Assembly (NCBI GenBank): GCA_002633005.1
Contig: NMRA01000088.1
Span: 667,318 to 731,317, forward strand
Source of the DNA: Phoronis australis
Taxonomy: Eukaryota; Phoronida; Phoronidae
Reading direction: 5' to 3'
Length of the DNA: 64,000 nucleotides
Shown here: positions 12,201 to 27,200 of the stretch, in pieces
How the letters are laid out: the number at the start of each line of letters is the position of its first letter
Position numbering within the stretch: position 1 is the first letter of the stretch
The notes under the pieces: model-generated
Database searches by the model: none
The model's input: the letters and a program-made list of their open reading frames with translations, nothing else
What the model was told of the DNA's origin: nothing
Position numbers and translations under genes: made by a program

Positions 12201-15200
12201 GTGATGCCACATCGTCGGCATTTCCCAGACATTGTCTACTACAAACCTATCAATGACTATACTATATCTGAGTTCTGTTTCAATCTAGGATTGTCAGAGA
12301 ATACTCTTCGATGGCTACTAATAACAGCAATTTTCGGAAAATGCTATGCAATCAACAGTGATCACAATGAATCGCCGCACAAAGAAGCATGGCGCGGAAT
12401 CGTCCCTTCCACGAACGTCACTCCCGGAATGACGCTTGCATAATTAGGGAAACTTAATATGAAAATTTGTCTAGGATAACCAGAAAGTCGTAATTAAACC
12501 AAAAATGGCACTACTGAAAAGCGGTTGCCTTCCGCTTGAACTCGCGTTCCCCCTTGTGTTCGAACTGGTGACAGACGCATCTAAAAACGACGCATACCAA
12601 GACCTAGTTCAGTCACGGACTTTCAAAACATAGTTATAAAAACCTGTCTTTCGATGGTCGTGGGTGCCTTTTTCCTCACAGCTAAAGCGTCCAAAGCGTG
12701 ATTAATCATTTGCCTATTTATCAGACCTGGTAAGGAATTTTCAAACATGCTCTGGACTGTGGAAGGTTGGTGAAGTTTAGAAATAACTGTGCTGTTCCAA
12801 TAACTCAGGAGATCTCGTAGTAGATAATCTGTTCAAAGCGGCCCGCTAAAACCAGGGATTAGTGTGCTGTTCCTTTAATCCAAGACACCTGCATGCGACA
12901 CGAAGGAGGTAATAATGACGAGTACAAACGATATTTTGAGAAGCTGAGAAACACATTCCTCTTGTTATTTCGCCTACCTTTGAATAGGGGACATATCGAC
13001 CACACGGTGAACGGACTGGCGCTGGAAAATTGGCCAAGAGCTAGCTCCAGAAAGAAGAGAGGTACTCCGCAAGTGAATAGGAAGAAGAAGTATGGCAGGA
13101 GGAACGCGCCTGAAATGAACAAAATGAAGAGAATACAATAAGTCATCTACTTATTTCTCTGTATGAAGAAATAATTGGGCGACTGCACTTCAGCATGTAA
13201 AAATGACATTTTCGGCCAAAAGGTGGTGACAAACGCGCACTGGATTATGGGAAAGTATTAACTCGCAGGAGATAAAACTTATATGTCATAGTCAAAAGGA
13301 ATCGAGAACAAAGTGTTGCGGTTTAACTAGGTGGTATACACCCCTGCTCGACATCAAATTCCGAAGTCAAACCCAACGACACTGAGGCTGTGAGTCCAAC
13401 AGGGGGCGGGCCCCCTGGAGCATCCTTGAATCCGCCTGTGTACCGCAATATCGGCCTCTTACTGTGACCGGCTGAGTGGTCACGGGCACTATGGTCATAA
13501 AATTGTTTCTCACGTGACCTGGAATGTGTTACGTCACGACTGGTTAGTAACGCCGAGTACGTAATTTTTGATATAACATGGGCGAATCACAAAGTAGTGC
13601 AAAGTAGTGCAAAGTAGAAATCCATACGGCTAGCCTTTTATCGTCTGCAAAACACTAATACCAATAACCAAACAATGCCGGAATTCAGTGAAGGTCACAA
13701 GGTTACGATTGACCAATCGGGTGTTGTATTTGTACGTACTCCCAATCGGAAGAACATGCAAACAACTTCTTAAACGGACTCATCTTCGACGGTGATTTCC
13801 ATATCCACGTTCATTCAAACGTAGACAAACCCCAACTCAAGAAACTTCGGGGTCAGGTTGACTAGATGTGCTGTCTCAATGTCAATCCAGTGCTCAAGCG
13901 CGGGGATTTGAGGATGCCCTCCTGGCTGTGTTACTTATAAACATTTGTTACGTTTTAATGTTAAAGAGTATTTATTAGATTCTAACTCTGAACGTTTGTT
14001 TCGAAAGCTAAATACAATTTACAATTGTTAAGTTTAAAATAAAATTATTAACAAAAAGGAAATGGTTCTACCTTACATTTCGCAAGCGCCGTTTTTAAAA
14101 AGTTGCGTCATATGATTGGAATTTCGTCAAAATCCCGAAGCTTGCCAAGGGATGTTCACGGAGATGTTTTTCCCATGTCATAAACTTGAGACGAGTGTAG
14201 AATTCTCTATTTCCCCACCCTGTATTTGTTCAAGCACATCGCAAAGGGGTTTCGTGTATTGTTATGTCATGGCATTTGGTAATTGCCCTCAAATGAATAT
14301 CAGGAAATAAAGTTAATTCTTGAAAACGTTGACTAGGACGGCTATGTTTAATGTTAGACACCAATTTCAAAACAAATGGTTTTAGACCGATAAACAGGGC
14401 GAAATGCAATTTTGGCCTTTTGCTCTCATAATATGGGCCTCATAATGTTCGTTACCGTGACAGGATTCTATTTGACTGGGAGTGCGTATATGCGTCTTTT
14501 TCTAATTACCAATGTTAGGGTTTCCCAATCCGACTAAATTCTGAAGCAGCTTCTTGATTCGCTAATGAAACGCAATAGGCGACTTTTCATATTAGCGCTC
14601 TCTAGAGAAATGATAACACGAAAATGACTTCCGATTGATCCCGACTCAGATTTGGTGGACAGAAATCCAATTAACTACATAGTGATTCATTAATTTAAAA
14701 GCAGGGGAGTCAATTCCACTGCCAGTCACTCCCATTGTTTGATTAGCTTAAATTCACTAATTTAAATTAGCTTTTTGACACCGGCTGGGATAGAAATTCT
14801 CACGCTTTATCAGCCTCAGCCACTGGCTTTCAGTTGTCGGCGGATTCTTTCTCGCAGTGGGAAATGTATAGAACATGCCGTCATTGTTCATTCATTGATA
14901 TTTTGAAAGGTTTGCCCTCTCACATTAGTACATGTACATCCCACTGCACAGCAGTGGAAATTTCCCGATGTTATAATAGCAGGAAATGTGTTAAAGCACT
15001 GTTTATACCAGTAGGTTGAAACCTCCCGTCCGCATTACATAGGATCAGTAGGTGGCCCTGATCTCTCCATCAATACCTGATCGCCGTCGGGCGGGTTAGT
15101 GAATTTTAGTATGGCGCGGTTATTTCGAAAGTCAGCTATTGTTTGGCTAGAAGAAACAGTGTGAACAGCTTATTATTTAAAATGACATTATATTCTTATT

Positions 15201-18200
15201 AAAATGGCATAGGCAAATAATTGAATTCGGACCTCAAAAGCGAAGCCACCTATATTAATATAGCTGACCCGCTCTCCGGCCGCATTTTTCTTGAGGACCC
15301 CTATAATAATATAGGGGCCTTGCCGAAAGGCGGCCGGAGAGCGGGGCCAGCTATATTAATATAAAGGGCCCCGCCGGAGGACGGCTGATGAGTGAGGCTC
15401 ATTAGGTCCCGCTCTCTGGCCGCCTTCCGGCGAGGCCCTCTATATTAATGTAAAGAGCCCCGCTTTTCGACTGCCTTTCGGCGAGGTCCCACAGTGACGA
15501 ATTTAGAGGGTACATGTACCAGGCGTGCCTTCCGTATACACCACCAAACCTGACTGGCGAAAACGAAAGACATCGCGAGATATTGCCCTGAAGGCAACGC
15601 CTGTACGAATTATTTGCAAGGCACACGGATTTCATTATCAACAGACCAGAATTTGTGGAGAAACCAACATAAAATCACAGGTACACTTCATCGGCGGGTC
15701 AGCAATACTTTTTCGTTACCACCAATTTACGGAAACGATAGGTTTTGTGAACAAATCGATCAATGTTGACCATGACCCTATGTTTTTACATCCCCTCGTG
15801 AATACTTTACAGTGCTGGATTTACAGGGTGTTGAAGGGACAAATACTCCTGGGCAACCCTCCAAAAGTGGATCCCATCTGAGAGGAAGTGTCTTAATATG
15901 AAATACTCTAATATAAAAGCTATATCGTTAACAAAAAGTAGAAAGGAGTGACAGTTGATTCCAAAACAAGAAAAGGGTCCCCATGTTTGCTCTCTTCGGG
16001 CCACCACCAAGAGCTGGGCTGTGTTCGATGGAACTCCCCCTCCGCGGAAAAGGTCCAGCCCCAGCATATCCGTTTAAGATATTTTTATAGAAGGATAGAT
16101 GGACTTCAACAACAACACTGTTGTAGCTATTGATACTACTAACTACAATGATAACTAAATTAGTAGGAATTTTGAAATTGCTTTAGACTCAAAGCGTTTC
16201 ACGTGGCATCGGGCCGTACCCGGCCAACTGCGCCCAAGTGATGTATGTGTAGATGACAGGATATCGGTCAGACGATAAAAGGAGGCTTGGTCAGCATTGA
16301 GCGCGCGTGGTGGCAACACCAAATAGCAATAAGGGAATCTAAAAGTGAATGCCTATACTGCTACTGTAGGCATAGATGTCTAGCCCAATGACCTAAGCAA
16401 GCTGTATAGCAACGAGACGGCTTCCAAAAAGTAGTGCGATGTGAATGCCTAAAATCGGCCAAGAAACAAAACAACCATAATCATTTGAGATGTGTTATTC
16501 TGCTATTTTGGTTTAATTGCTGCCATAGTACGGTAAAGAGCAAACATTTTCAAATTTTGAATTGAAAGTGATCGTCCAATATGCAAATATGTTGTCCATC
16601 CTGTGCCCACTCTGATTGTGGATTGGTGGATTGACGTGCACGCGTGTACATGTGTGAGCGTTTGTGTTCTTTTACAGACAGTTGACTTAAGTTCACTATA
16701 CGCCTAATTCATGCAGACGAGAAACACGCTCCAAAACGTGGCTCACTACGATTGCTCCGTTAAATGGCTAATCGGCATAGTTGTGTTCAGCGTTCCTGGA
16801 ACGGCGATAGAAAAAATACAGACATTCAACTGTCTTTTTACAATGCTTAAAGACGTTGAGATTCGGAAGCGTTGGGTCGTTGCCATAAGCCGCGACGAAG
16901 GAAAATATTTCCGGGTAAAATTGATAATTTTTTTTCGAAAGTTTGATCACATTTTGTCACATCTCGGTTGCCGAGCATCATAGCAACGACCGGTGAATCT
17001 TCGGCCAGCTAGGCTGTGTTTTTATGAATACGGGTTGAAACATGATGCATTTTTTCCAATCTCTCGATTTTGGGGCCGAATATCAGCCCTATTCCCCTCT
17101 CAAAAATATTGAAAAATCACGCGAAATTCCCCTCACGAGGCCTAAAAATTCCCCTAAAGTGTTTGAAATTTTCCCCTAAAAGTTCAAATCACCTGTAACC
17201 ACACAGGTGATAATTTGAAAGAGAACAAAATGCTACTTGAGACAGAGCCTATGAAAGCTTGCAACAGGGCGGGGATGCAACTGATGGAGATCGAGAGGTA
17301 GAATTTCCCCCTCACTCGGCGAAAACAATCCCCCTCTCAGAAGGCACAGGCACCTTTCCCCTCGGATGAGCGAGGCCCCTGAGAAAACATGATAACTATG
17401 CTTGACCGGTCCAGTTAATTGAAATTAAGCTCTAAAACTAGATGGGCTACTTTTTCAGGTTATGCTTCGGACAAACGAACTAGATGTTTTAATTTTAAAA
17501 TTCAACTTGGTCCAGATTGATATTCGAAACCGAACACATGAAATATATGTAAGAATTATCAAAACCAACAAAGCAGAATTGATGGTCAAATAATTTTTAT
17601 TTTCACTTAATTACCAGCCTGGGTTTTTATTTTCATAAAAATATATTTAATCACATCAATCATTCTTGCAAATCAAGGACAAAGCAACGGTAGTCCCTCA
17701 TCCCTCATTACCAGAACCTATGCTATGTTGGCTGCTTATATAATTCTTGATCTGCAAGTTAAACCAAATGTCACTTGCACATGACAGCAAAATGCGATGA
17801 GCCACCGCTGTCGAATATATCTTCAACTCGTCAAAAATACGAGAAGATGACCTGGTTCGTGTAGAAAACATTTTCATCAACAAGAAGAAACGTAACCTTG
17901 CATTCAGCATATGCTAAGGCTTTGCTACGACTATCTCGTAAGTCTAATGCGTATGAAATAACGAAATTACGATGAAGTTAGGCTTCAACTCTCGCAGTAT
18001 CATCTTCCGCTTTGTTATCGCAGTGAGCCTCGGTTTAGATTCTATTGTCCGCCCCGTGAATTAGAAGTATAGGCAATCCTTTGCCGTGCTCAAAATATCA
18101 GACATTCAACTACCGTGTTTTCATGCACTGAGAAAACCCCGTCAAGCCTTTTCACTTTTTTGGGAAATGAAGGCCTAGACTTAAACTTTGGTCAGTAAAA

Positions 18201-21200
18201 AAAGCTTCTCTTGTCAATCAGTGTCCATGGTGCACAGCCCCGCAGACTTCATACGAGCAACAAACTTGATGGAAAAGGTTTCCAAGGTTACATGTCACTA
18301 CATGTATGCCACTACTGCGAAGGCTCACTTTGACTCCGAAGGTTCGCTACCTTCGAAAATTCACTACTTCGAATTTCCCCAATTCCAAAACCACAACTTC
18401 GACAATTCACAACTCTGATTGTCTGCTCGCAACTCATTCTCAAGCATGCAGGGACAACATCTGGGGCCTGGGCGGCTCATCAAAGGGGGCTGGGGAGCTA
18501 TAGCCACCCACTTATTTCAGTGCTGCGCTGCTCACGGCATGGGTGGCGCGCACCATTGTGGGCTGGGGGGCTATAGTCCCCACTTATTTCATTGCTGCGC
18601 CGCCTATGGGGTCAGGGTTGCGGCCACCAACGATGGTTTTAAATTCAAGAAGACTGAAGGGGACTCCCTGACTTCGTGAAGACAGGCAGGGACAGAGTAC
18701 CCTACTAACTACATTTAGTTTCGACCCGGCCGTGCGCGAGGTTCCTTGGGTGAGGTTGAGGCGCAGCGGCTCTAAACTTTTGAGTTGTGCTGCGATGCAA
18801 TCTTGACATGGATTTGATAAATGTATCGTGGTTGATAATTCATAAATATTGTTACCCCATATTCTTTCAAAATTGCAAATTCCTGCTCATTTTTTCGTGT
18901 TAAGACATGCGGGCAATTTCGCTTGCACATTGAAAATGAATCTAAACAGCGACCACCGTCTCTAGTTGTACTGGCCAGCTAGACGGTGGTCACGGCCTAC
19001 ATGAAATTCAAACCAAGTGTTTTAGTACCTGGACGTTGTTTTCGATATAGGTGCATCTAATAACCGAAGTATCGTTTTGTTTTGCATGTAAAAGTATAAA
19101 AACTACAGTTTGAAAGTTTAAATGTTTTCGGAGAAGTGGACCTTCGGAGTAGAGAATATTCGAAGTAGTGAACTTCGGAATAGTGAACCTTAGGAGTAGC
19201 AAACCTTCGAAACAGTGGGATGCTCCCAATTCCAGCTACGAAAGAAACTTCAGTAACGCGCAAAAATTCAAGATCAACAATTTCGTCAAGTAATTCTCCG
19301 ACTAAACTTCATATTTCCGTCCGAGCATGTAATGAGGTGTAATCACTCGTTTAAGCATGCCTGATTTGAAATGTTGACAGGAGGTAACGAGAGAACGTTC
19401 TCTTGCTGGACCACATTACATCCGAATTTGTGTCCCGTTCTTTGCGACCAACCGCCACATCATCCTCATCTCTGAAGTTCCGTATCACAACAGAAACATA
19501 AAGCAGTGTCATTGTCGTGTATACCAATTTCCCTTCCCCAAAATAAAATGCGTCAGAGGCCTTACTGAAAACTCTACAGTGTCGACGTTTGCAATATATC
19601 AAAGGCCCACCGTTCTAGAAATTTGAACCACTCCCGCTCAATGTTGGCTACGGGCCTGGTATGAATGCATAAACGATCGAACTGCAATTAATTTAAAAAC
19701 TGGGGGTGTCCTGGTCATTGCCCCCAATGGTAACGCATTCATAATGGTGGACGACACCGTGGACTCGCTTGTTCGAAAAATCAGCGCACGACAATTATCT
19801 TTTTCTCACCTCCTTTACTGGAAAATTTGCAATTAGTTGACTGGACGGTAGAGGCCGCTACGTTTCAAAATGGCCCCAGAATGTCATAGTTTTATCGCGC
19901 AAAAGATTTATAGCCACTCGTAAATATTTCTCAGCTCTAAGTATGTCTAGAAGGGACTTGAGTAAAGTTTGGTAGAGTACAATTTGGGTTAAAAGCATCT
20001 GAATAATTTAAAGGTCTGAGTAAAATTTGCTGGTCATGGACCTTGATGTCTCGAAAGATCGTGACTAATTTTCGAGATCATACAATGCTCGGCAAAACTT
20101 GTTTTTTATTGTTTCCAATATTTTGATATATTTTCGGTTATTCAAAACTACCGCAGTTTTGCAAATCTCCGTGGCATATTGTTAACAAGATTAGGTAAGG
20201 TTTCAACCGATTTGTTTTGATTTTTCGTGATTTGGACACGTCCTCCAGCATCCTCATAATTACGTTTTCCTGCTCAGAGATTTTCGATAGGTCCGACGAA
20301 TTAGGAGGCCACAAATTGCAGACAACATGCTTGGGACATTAGTTTTGCATGCACAATGCCATAATGCAAAATTCTATTTCGGCTTATTGCTTCCTTACCA
20401 AGCATTGTAATTAAATCATTTGCATGTTTTCACCCACTGCTCTAATGTAAGTGGATTTCATGTAGCTATTTTTGAGAATTTGCATAAATTGTGCAAATTA
20501 AGGCAGTCATGATTGAAAATTCGTCTTGCGCTTATAGCTGCTTGTATCAGGCACCACCGGAAAAATTATTGATTTTACACCCGTGTTTCTTGCTTTGTTA
20601 TGAAATACGTTTGCAGGTTGTTGTATGATAAATTTCCATAAATTATGCAATTCATGTGAACCATTATTCAAGATTCTGCTGTTTAAAATGCTGTTTCTTC
20701 TCTATTGCATGTCAATAATCATAAATTCGCAGTATTCAAGTAAATTGAGACCATTGAAAGTACTTTGGCTCATCGTCTTCGTTACCTGATTTTGGATGGT
20801 TTGATTAAGTTCGAGAGACTTTTGCGCGGCAGTACCTTCTGAAACAAGATTTGAAATTATCATGAGATGCATGCGCGCACCCAGACTAAAAAATGATGAC
20901 TGTGGACATTTTACTAAGATTCACGGGGTACGCTCAGAGCTATGAACTGTATATTCGCCGAATTTTGGTAGTTCCTACACTTTTAGTGGACTTTGTCTCA
21001 CTTTCTACTTTTTTCCGAGTTCTTGTTTCTCTGAGGCGGACCTTTTTATCCACTTCGCTCCTGGGTGCGCGCATGAGATGTGAGTTCCTACTACGGAAAA
21101 TCACCTTACTTTCCGTAACGTCACTAAAATCGTACACCCAAACATTCATTTGCATAGCTTTACATTCATTGACAAATTGTAAATGTAAAAACAAAAAAAT

Positions 21201-24200
21201 CTCCAAATAGGTGACCTTTGCACTAATGATGTTCCTCGCAGGCTCACACTCATGTAGCCCGCATCATGCAGTGTTATTCCCCAGCACCACTTCCTGACCA
21301 CTGGACACGGTTCAGTGATTTGCGGTGAATCACTTTCGCCCCAAAACTCGTTCTTAAAAAATATTTGGCAATTTTCAACTTGCTTCGCATTCGCATCGTC
21401 GTTTTATGTTGTGTTCCTAATTAATTTTGCCAGCAATTACAGACATAAGTAATTAGCCTGCAAGTTCCACTTCAACACACTATAAATGTTTGCTTAGAAA
21501 ATGTCCAAAGCCTTCAACTGAAGCACAACCTGACATATTCAAAATAACAGCATCTTCTCTTTTTATCAGTTTAGAAAACATTTGATTGCAGAAAAGCTGC
21601 ACTCATGAAGATCTAAAGATGAACGTGTACGTTTATTTTAGTTGGTGTATATATTGTCAGTTACGTCGTTTCACCCCACATGTGACAAGGCTGATGTACC
21701 GCAGTCCCAGCCACCATAAAACGGTCATAACCAGGGCAAGAACTTAAATAGAACTTAAAATTTTAGTCTAACACGCATATTTTTGTTTCAAACTATCGGA
21801 AATTCATAATCAAGAGCAATGCTTTTCATAAATTTTAAACGAACAGTTTGAACCCTGGTATTGGTTCTTATGATATTGTGCATTGACAGGTGGCACACTA
21901 GGTAGCCATCCTGTGACCCATATAGCACGTTACTTTTGCATATGACAACCGTTGCCACAGTATAAGTAACGCGATTCTAATTCAAGGATTGCGTGCAATG
22001 AGAGTAAACACATAATGGGGTTAGGAAGTTGGACATGAAGACTACCAAATAAAATTGATATTAATGATTTCGCTGCATTCTTCGAGTAACAGGGAAGGTA
22101 AATCCGTAAGCACTTTTTGTAGCGTTGAAAGTGGGTGTCACTCAAGTGCTTCTACAAGCCAGTTTGCGGGACTGTGGACATTGACATGTATGTTTTGGAT
22201 AGATCTTGGATATGTGAACAAATTTTAAAAAATCTCCCGAATTGGCTGTTTTCATTTTTTTTGTTCTAAAAGGTGACCCAGTGTTGCGCATTCATTTTAA
22301 AAAAAAATGTTGATGTAACTTCGTTACATTTAAAATGGTTTCAAGAAAGATAATTAATTGGAATCAACATTTTAGGGACCATAATGCTGTCTGACATATC
22401 CATATTACCATTTCACCCATTCAGCGTTCATAACTGGCCCTGGGTCAGAGATTACACTGGCACATAATTGCCTAGTGCCAATACACAAACTGTTGACGAC
22501 CTCAGAGATAATTTTTACAACCCAACAGACGATTTCATAAAGGTGGTTTCAAGTTAAACCTGGTTTAAACTGGACTTAGACCAGGTTTAATCTGCATTTC
22601 ATAAAGGTGGTTTAACTTTTAGACCAGTGGTTTAGTAAAACCTGGTTTAACTCCAGTTTAGACCTGGTCTAAGCCAGTTTTCATTTCACCAACGAGGTCT
22701 CTATGCCTTAGACCTTTTATTAAGATGTTAAACCAGCTTTAGACTTTGTCAGACCCAGGTTTAATACTATTGAATACGGCAGACTTGTACGATATAGGTG
22801 CAACTGAATGATGCGGTGATGTGCATTTACGACGCAGTTATAGAGCGAGAACGGACTATTTTCAATATTCAGTTTTAGGACGACACAAGATCAAACGTAA
22901 CAGGGGGATCAAGAGTTTTTAAAGGGGGTGGGGTGTCGGATCAAGGATTTTTAAAAGGAGGGTTTGGGTCAATAATTTTAAAATTATAGATTTGATATCA
23001 CTAACATCAAGGGAAAAGGGGGTCCGGACCCCTTGAACTTCTGGATCCGCCTATACGTAGACCAATATGTACTGAAGGGTGTCCTTCGGATGGCCTCAGA
23101 ATACACGACGGGTCCAGCAGAGCGTCATCGTCGCAAGCGATACGCGTATGACCGTGAAAATGGCGTCTAATGATTCCTCTGACTGAGTTTTATCTCAATT
23201 TGTCCCCGATATAATGTTTCCGGACAAGGGTCCTGCCTCCCCCCTCCCCTTTGGCCACAAAAAAGAAGTAAAATGACACGGAAATAAATGTGTGCATTTA
23301 CTATGTTGCGGCTAATCGTGAGCAAGTACTCTAATGTGTGTACGTGTGTTGGACACAGATAATACGAAATGAAAAATATCTCCTCATGATATCCTAGATC
23401 TGCCACTGGGTCCCTCACCGTTTTCTTTGCCATTTTTTCACTGATGAAATTTTCTTTATTCTGGATTAATATCTCTCCAAGCCTGATGATTACATGTACG
23501 TTGACTTGATTTGGCACCAATTTTCTTGTTCTCGACTATGACATTTGCTTTTTCTCTGATCACTTATGAGGGAGAACATTTTTCGTCGTGAGAAAAGCTT
23601 TTAGCCCTTTTTCGCAACTGTCTGCACTGGTTCTACTGCTGTGTGCCATTGTGTACCCACATGATCAAGGTTTCGTTGAAGCACTTCAATAGTTTCTTTG
23701 TTGCTTTAATCCGATCCACACAGATGGGTGGCTTGNACACAGACAATACGAAATGAAAAATATCTCCTCATGATATCCTAGATCTGCCACTGGGTCCCTC
23801 ACCGTTTTCTTTGCCATTTTTTCACTGATGAAATTTTCTTTATTCTGGATTAATATCTCTCCAAGCCTGATGCTTACATGTACGTTGACTTGATTTGGCA
23901 CCAATTTTCTTGTTCTCGACTATGACATTTGCTTTTTCTCTGATCACTTATGAGGGAGAACATTTTTCGTCGTGAGAAAAGCTTTTAGCCCTTTTTCGCA
24001 ACTGTCTGCACTGGTTCTACTGCTGTGTGCCATTGTGTACCCACATGATCAAGGTTTCGTTGAAGCACTTCAATAGTTTCTTTGTTGCTTTAATCCGATC
24101 CACACAGATGGGTGGCTTGGATACTTTAAACCTGGCGTGCGTTCAGTAGACGCTAGGACCTACGCTAGGACCTAGCCAAAAGCTAGTCAAGGTCACGTGC

Positions 24201-27200
24201 TCTTATTTGAAATACAGGGCAATATCTCGCTTTTAAGCTAGGTCCTAGCGTTACTGAACTGGAGGCTGGCGTGCGCTAGGACTTAGCTAAAATCTAGCCA
24301 AAGTCACGTGCTCTTAGTTTTAACTAAGAGCACGTGACTTTGGCTGTATTTTAAAAAATACACGGCAATATCTCACGTAATCTCGCAAAGTCTTGCTTTT
24401 TAGCGAGGTCCTAGTGTTACTGAATGGGAGGCTGGTTTAATGAAATCGGCTGCAAGATATTACATCAGAATTTAATCACGACGGTGTAACTTATTGAATT
24501 GAGTGGTTAAAATGCTCATAATTCTCATTGGACAACATGGCGACTTTTCTGAACTGAAAGGCATGTTCAACAGGGTACATCGGTGATGATTTAACTATAA
24601 TACATTTGCAGACAAACTGCTAGAAAAAGCAGTTTTGTACAGTTTTCCGGTACTTGTACCATAGCTATTATGAATCTTATTTTTATTTCAATATGAAGTG
24701 TCCATTCAATTGACCTTGCGTTCTGCTAAATTCTGTTGAAATTGCTCTGGAATCGTTTTTTTTGTTTGATAGTTAGCTTCTTTTCAAGGTATGATTATAT
24801 GTCAAAACTGGACACATTTTTCAAAATAATAAGCACAAAATGCGCTTTTGTTTTATGTTTCGTAACTAGTTACTTTCTACTTCAAAATATATCAAAACAA
24901 CAAAATGTTTAAAATCTTAGTTACATTTGGATTATGAAGTGTGAAGGTCACTCGAATCCTTCTGCGTCACAGCTTCAAATAATTTATTATCATGCTAGTC
25001 AACTTCTAATTTAAGGATGAAAACTTTTATGGTACTCAGTCACCATGGAAACAATTATGCGAACTTGATTCATCCTATATTGCTGAACTTTTCCAAAGTG
25101 CATTCTAAGTTACTTACTGAGGCAAAATGCTGTTAGAATCATTTTAGTTTGCGTATTAATTTGTACTGAGATCACTTTGCTAGGTGTAAGCCTAAGCTAC
25201 AATGAAAATTTTGAAGCCCGTGCGTCCAATATTTTTAAGAGATGTTATTTTTATCTCTCGCGGGAGTGTGACAACAAGTCACAAAATCAGATTTGTGTGG
25301 AAACGGTTAAACCATAGGCATCCTGTAAAAGTAACAAAATTCAGATAAAAGTGACTTTATATATCTTATGTAATGTAATAAGGTGGACGTTTAAAGGGCA
25401 CCAGTTAGCAGCTGACGGGGTAGGGCACATGTTAGACGCATGAACGGTTTCCAAAGTGCTAAAATTGTCACTCGTGTGGCAGCACAGGTTAGACCCATTC
25501 GAAAACATGCATGTAAATAATACTAGTCTTTGGCTAAATTAGAGGTAAGACGTTGAAAACAAAAACGACGCTAGAGTGCAGCATGTAAACGAGGTTTCGA
25601 TATCAATCGAACGAGATCCTCAGGTACAATAAGATCTGATTAAATCAGTTTTTGGCCACAATAAGATCAAAAACCGGACGATCGCCACACAAATAAAAAA
25701 GTTCATGTTCAATTCAACGTTTCGTCTTTTCATTAGACATCATCAGGATCATATTTACAACAATTTAGAACAACAAGTGCCAACATACAGCTCAGGTAAC
25801 ATCCATAGAGAACCAGCATGCCACTGATTCTCTGAATAACATGCAGAGCTCTGTTACCCTGCAGCTATGGTGATGACCAGCTACTGACCATATTCTATGT
25901 ATCTCTCACTTCACTCTATGGGTGTTACCTGAGCTGTATGTTGGCACTTGTTGTTCTTAATTGTTGTAAATATGATCCTGATGATGTCTAATGAAAGGAC
26001 GAAACGTTGAATTGAACATGAACTTTTTTATTTGTGCGGCGATCTTCCGGTTTTTGAATAAGATCTGAGTCGGTGACCCTAGAGTCGACCTAATAGTGCT
26101 CTCGTGGAATGACAGCTAATGTTGATACAATGACAATTTATTGCTGTCACCACGAATTTTATTCACCACGGCTTCGACTGACCATTGAAGCTGATATTCG
26201 CGGGATGAATGATCTGAAAGTTTTTGTGTCCAGACAACTTTGCAATATTACACGTCCTGGTGGCATAAATTTACAACCAAGCGCGGTTTTCGCTATATGC
26301 TCGCTATTCTCAGGGAAATTGGATTTCATTGTCGGGTCCCATAGAGCGAAACTGAATTGGCTTGTTTTCTCCACCTAGTTGTCCACCTCGCACGTGCGCA
26401 AGCAGTGCGCATGCTCGACTCGAAACCGTTTTGTTGCCAGGAAGCTGCCGTACGACGTCGGCAGCTACGAAATCTAAGTCATACAAAACGGTCTTGGTTA
26501 GCAAGACGTGCTCTCGTGGTCACTATACCTCTAAACAAAATCGCTGTGTACGACTATTCAAAAAATCCTGCGTGACCTCCAAACTTCCTCCTGGATATTC
26601 TCGACCCGAGCTATTCATATCATACCTCATGACCTCTTGGTGGAAAATTCCAATGACCTATAATCGTCATAATTTTAACTGAGGGAGTGTCCTGAATGGT
26701 ACAGTAATTACAAAAAATCTATCTGCAATAGGTCAAAAACATTTTTTCCGGTCTGTACTTCGATTCATTGTTAGGCCTGTGCTCACTTAGCTAAATAGAA
26801 AAGCACACAAAGGCATCTATTTCAACCAAGGTATCGAGTGCTTTCTTTAAGTTGCACGAAGGCACGTGAACTAGGGTAAGCAATATTTGAAACGTCATTA
26901 TTCGCCAAGCGATGCATATTTATTTGTAGAAGGCACAGTGGGAGAGGCTCGAAAAGTCCACATAGCTTAGTTTTACCCTTCCAATGGTGTGCATCGCTTA
27001 TAAGTAATTGGCATCATGGCGGTGCAAAATGCCGCAACACTTTTACAACTGGTTGGTTGCATTTGTAGTTCTGTTTGTTGTTCATAATAAATTACTTTAG
27101 CCAGGCTCGTCCCCNNNNNNNNNNNNNNNNNNNNNNNNNNNNNNNNNNNNNNNNNNNNNNNNNNNNNNNNNNNNNNNNNNNNNNNNNNNNNNNNNNNNNN

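Noticed and set aside
20893-21210. Overlapping 105- and 88-codon frames
   Set aside because: Most of their length lies in the 202-bp miniature element.
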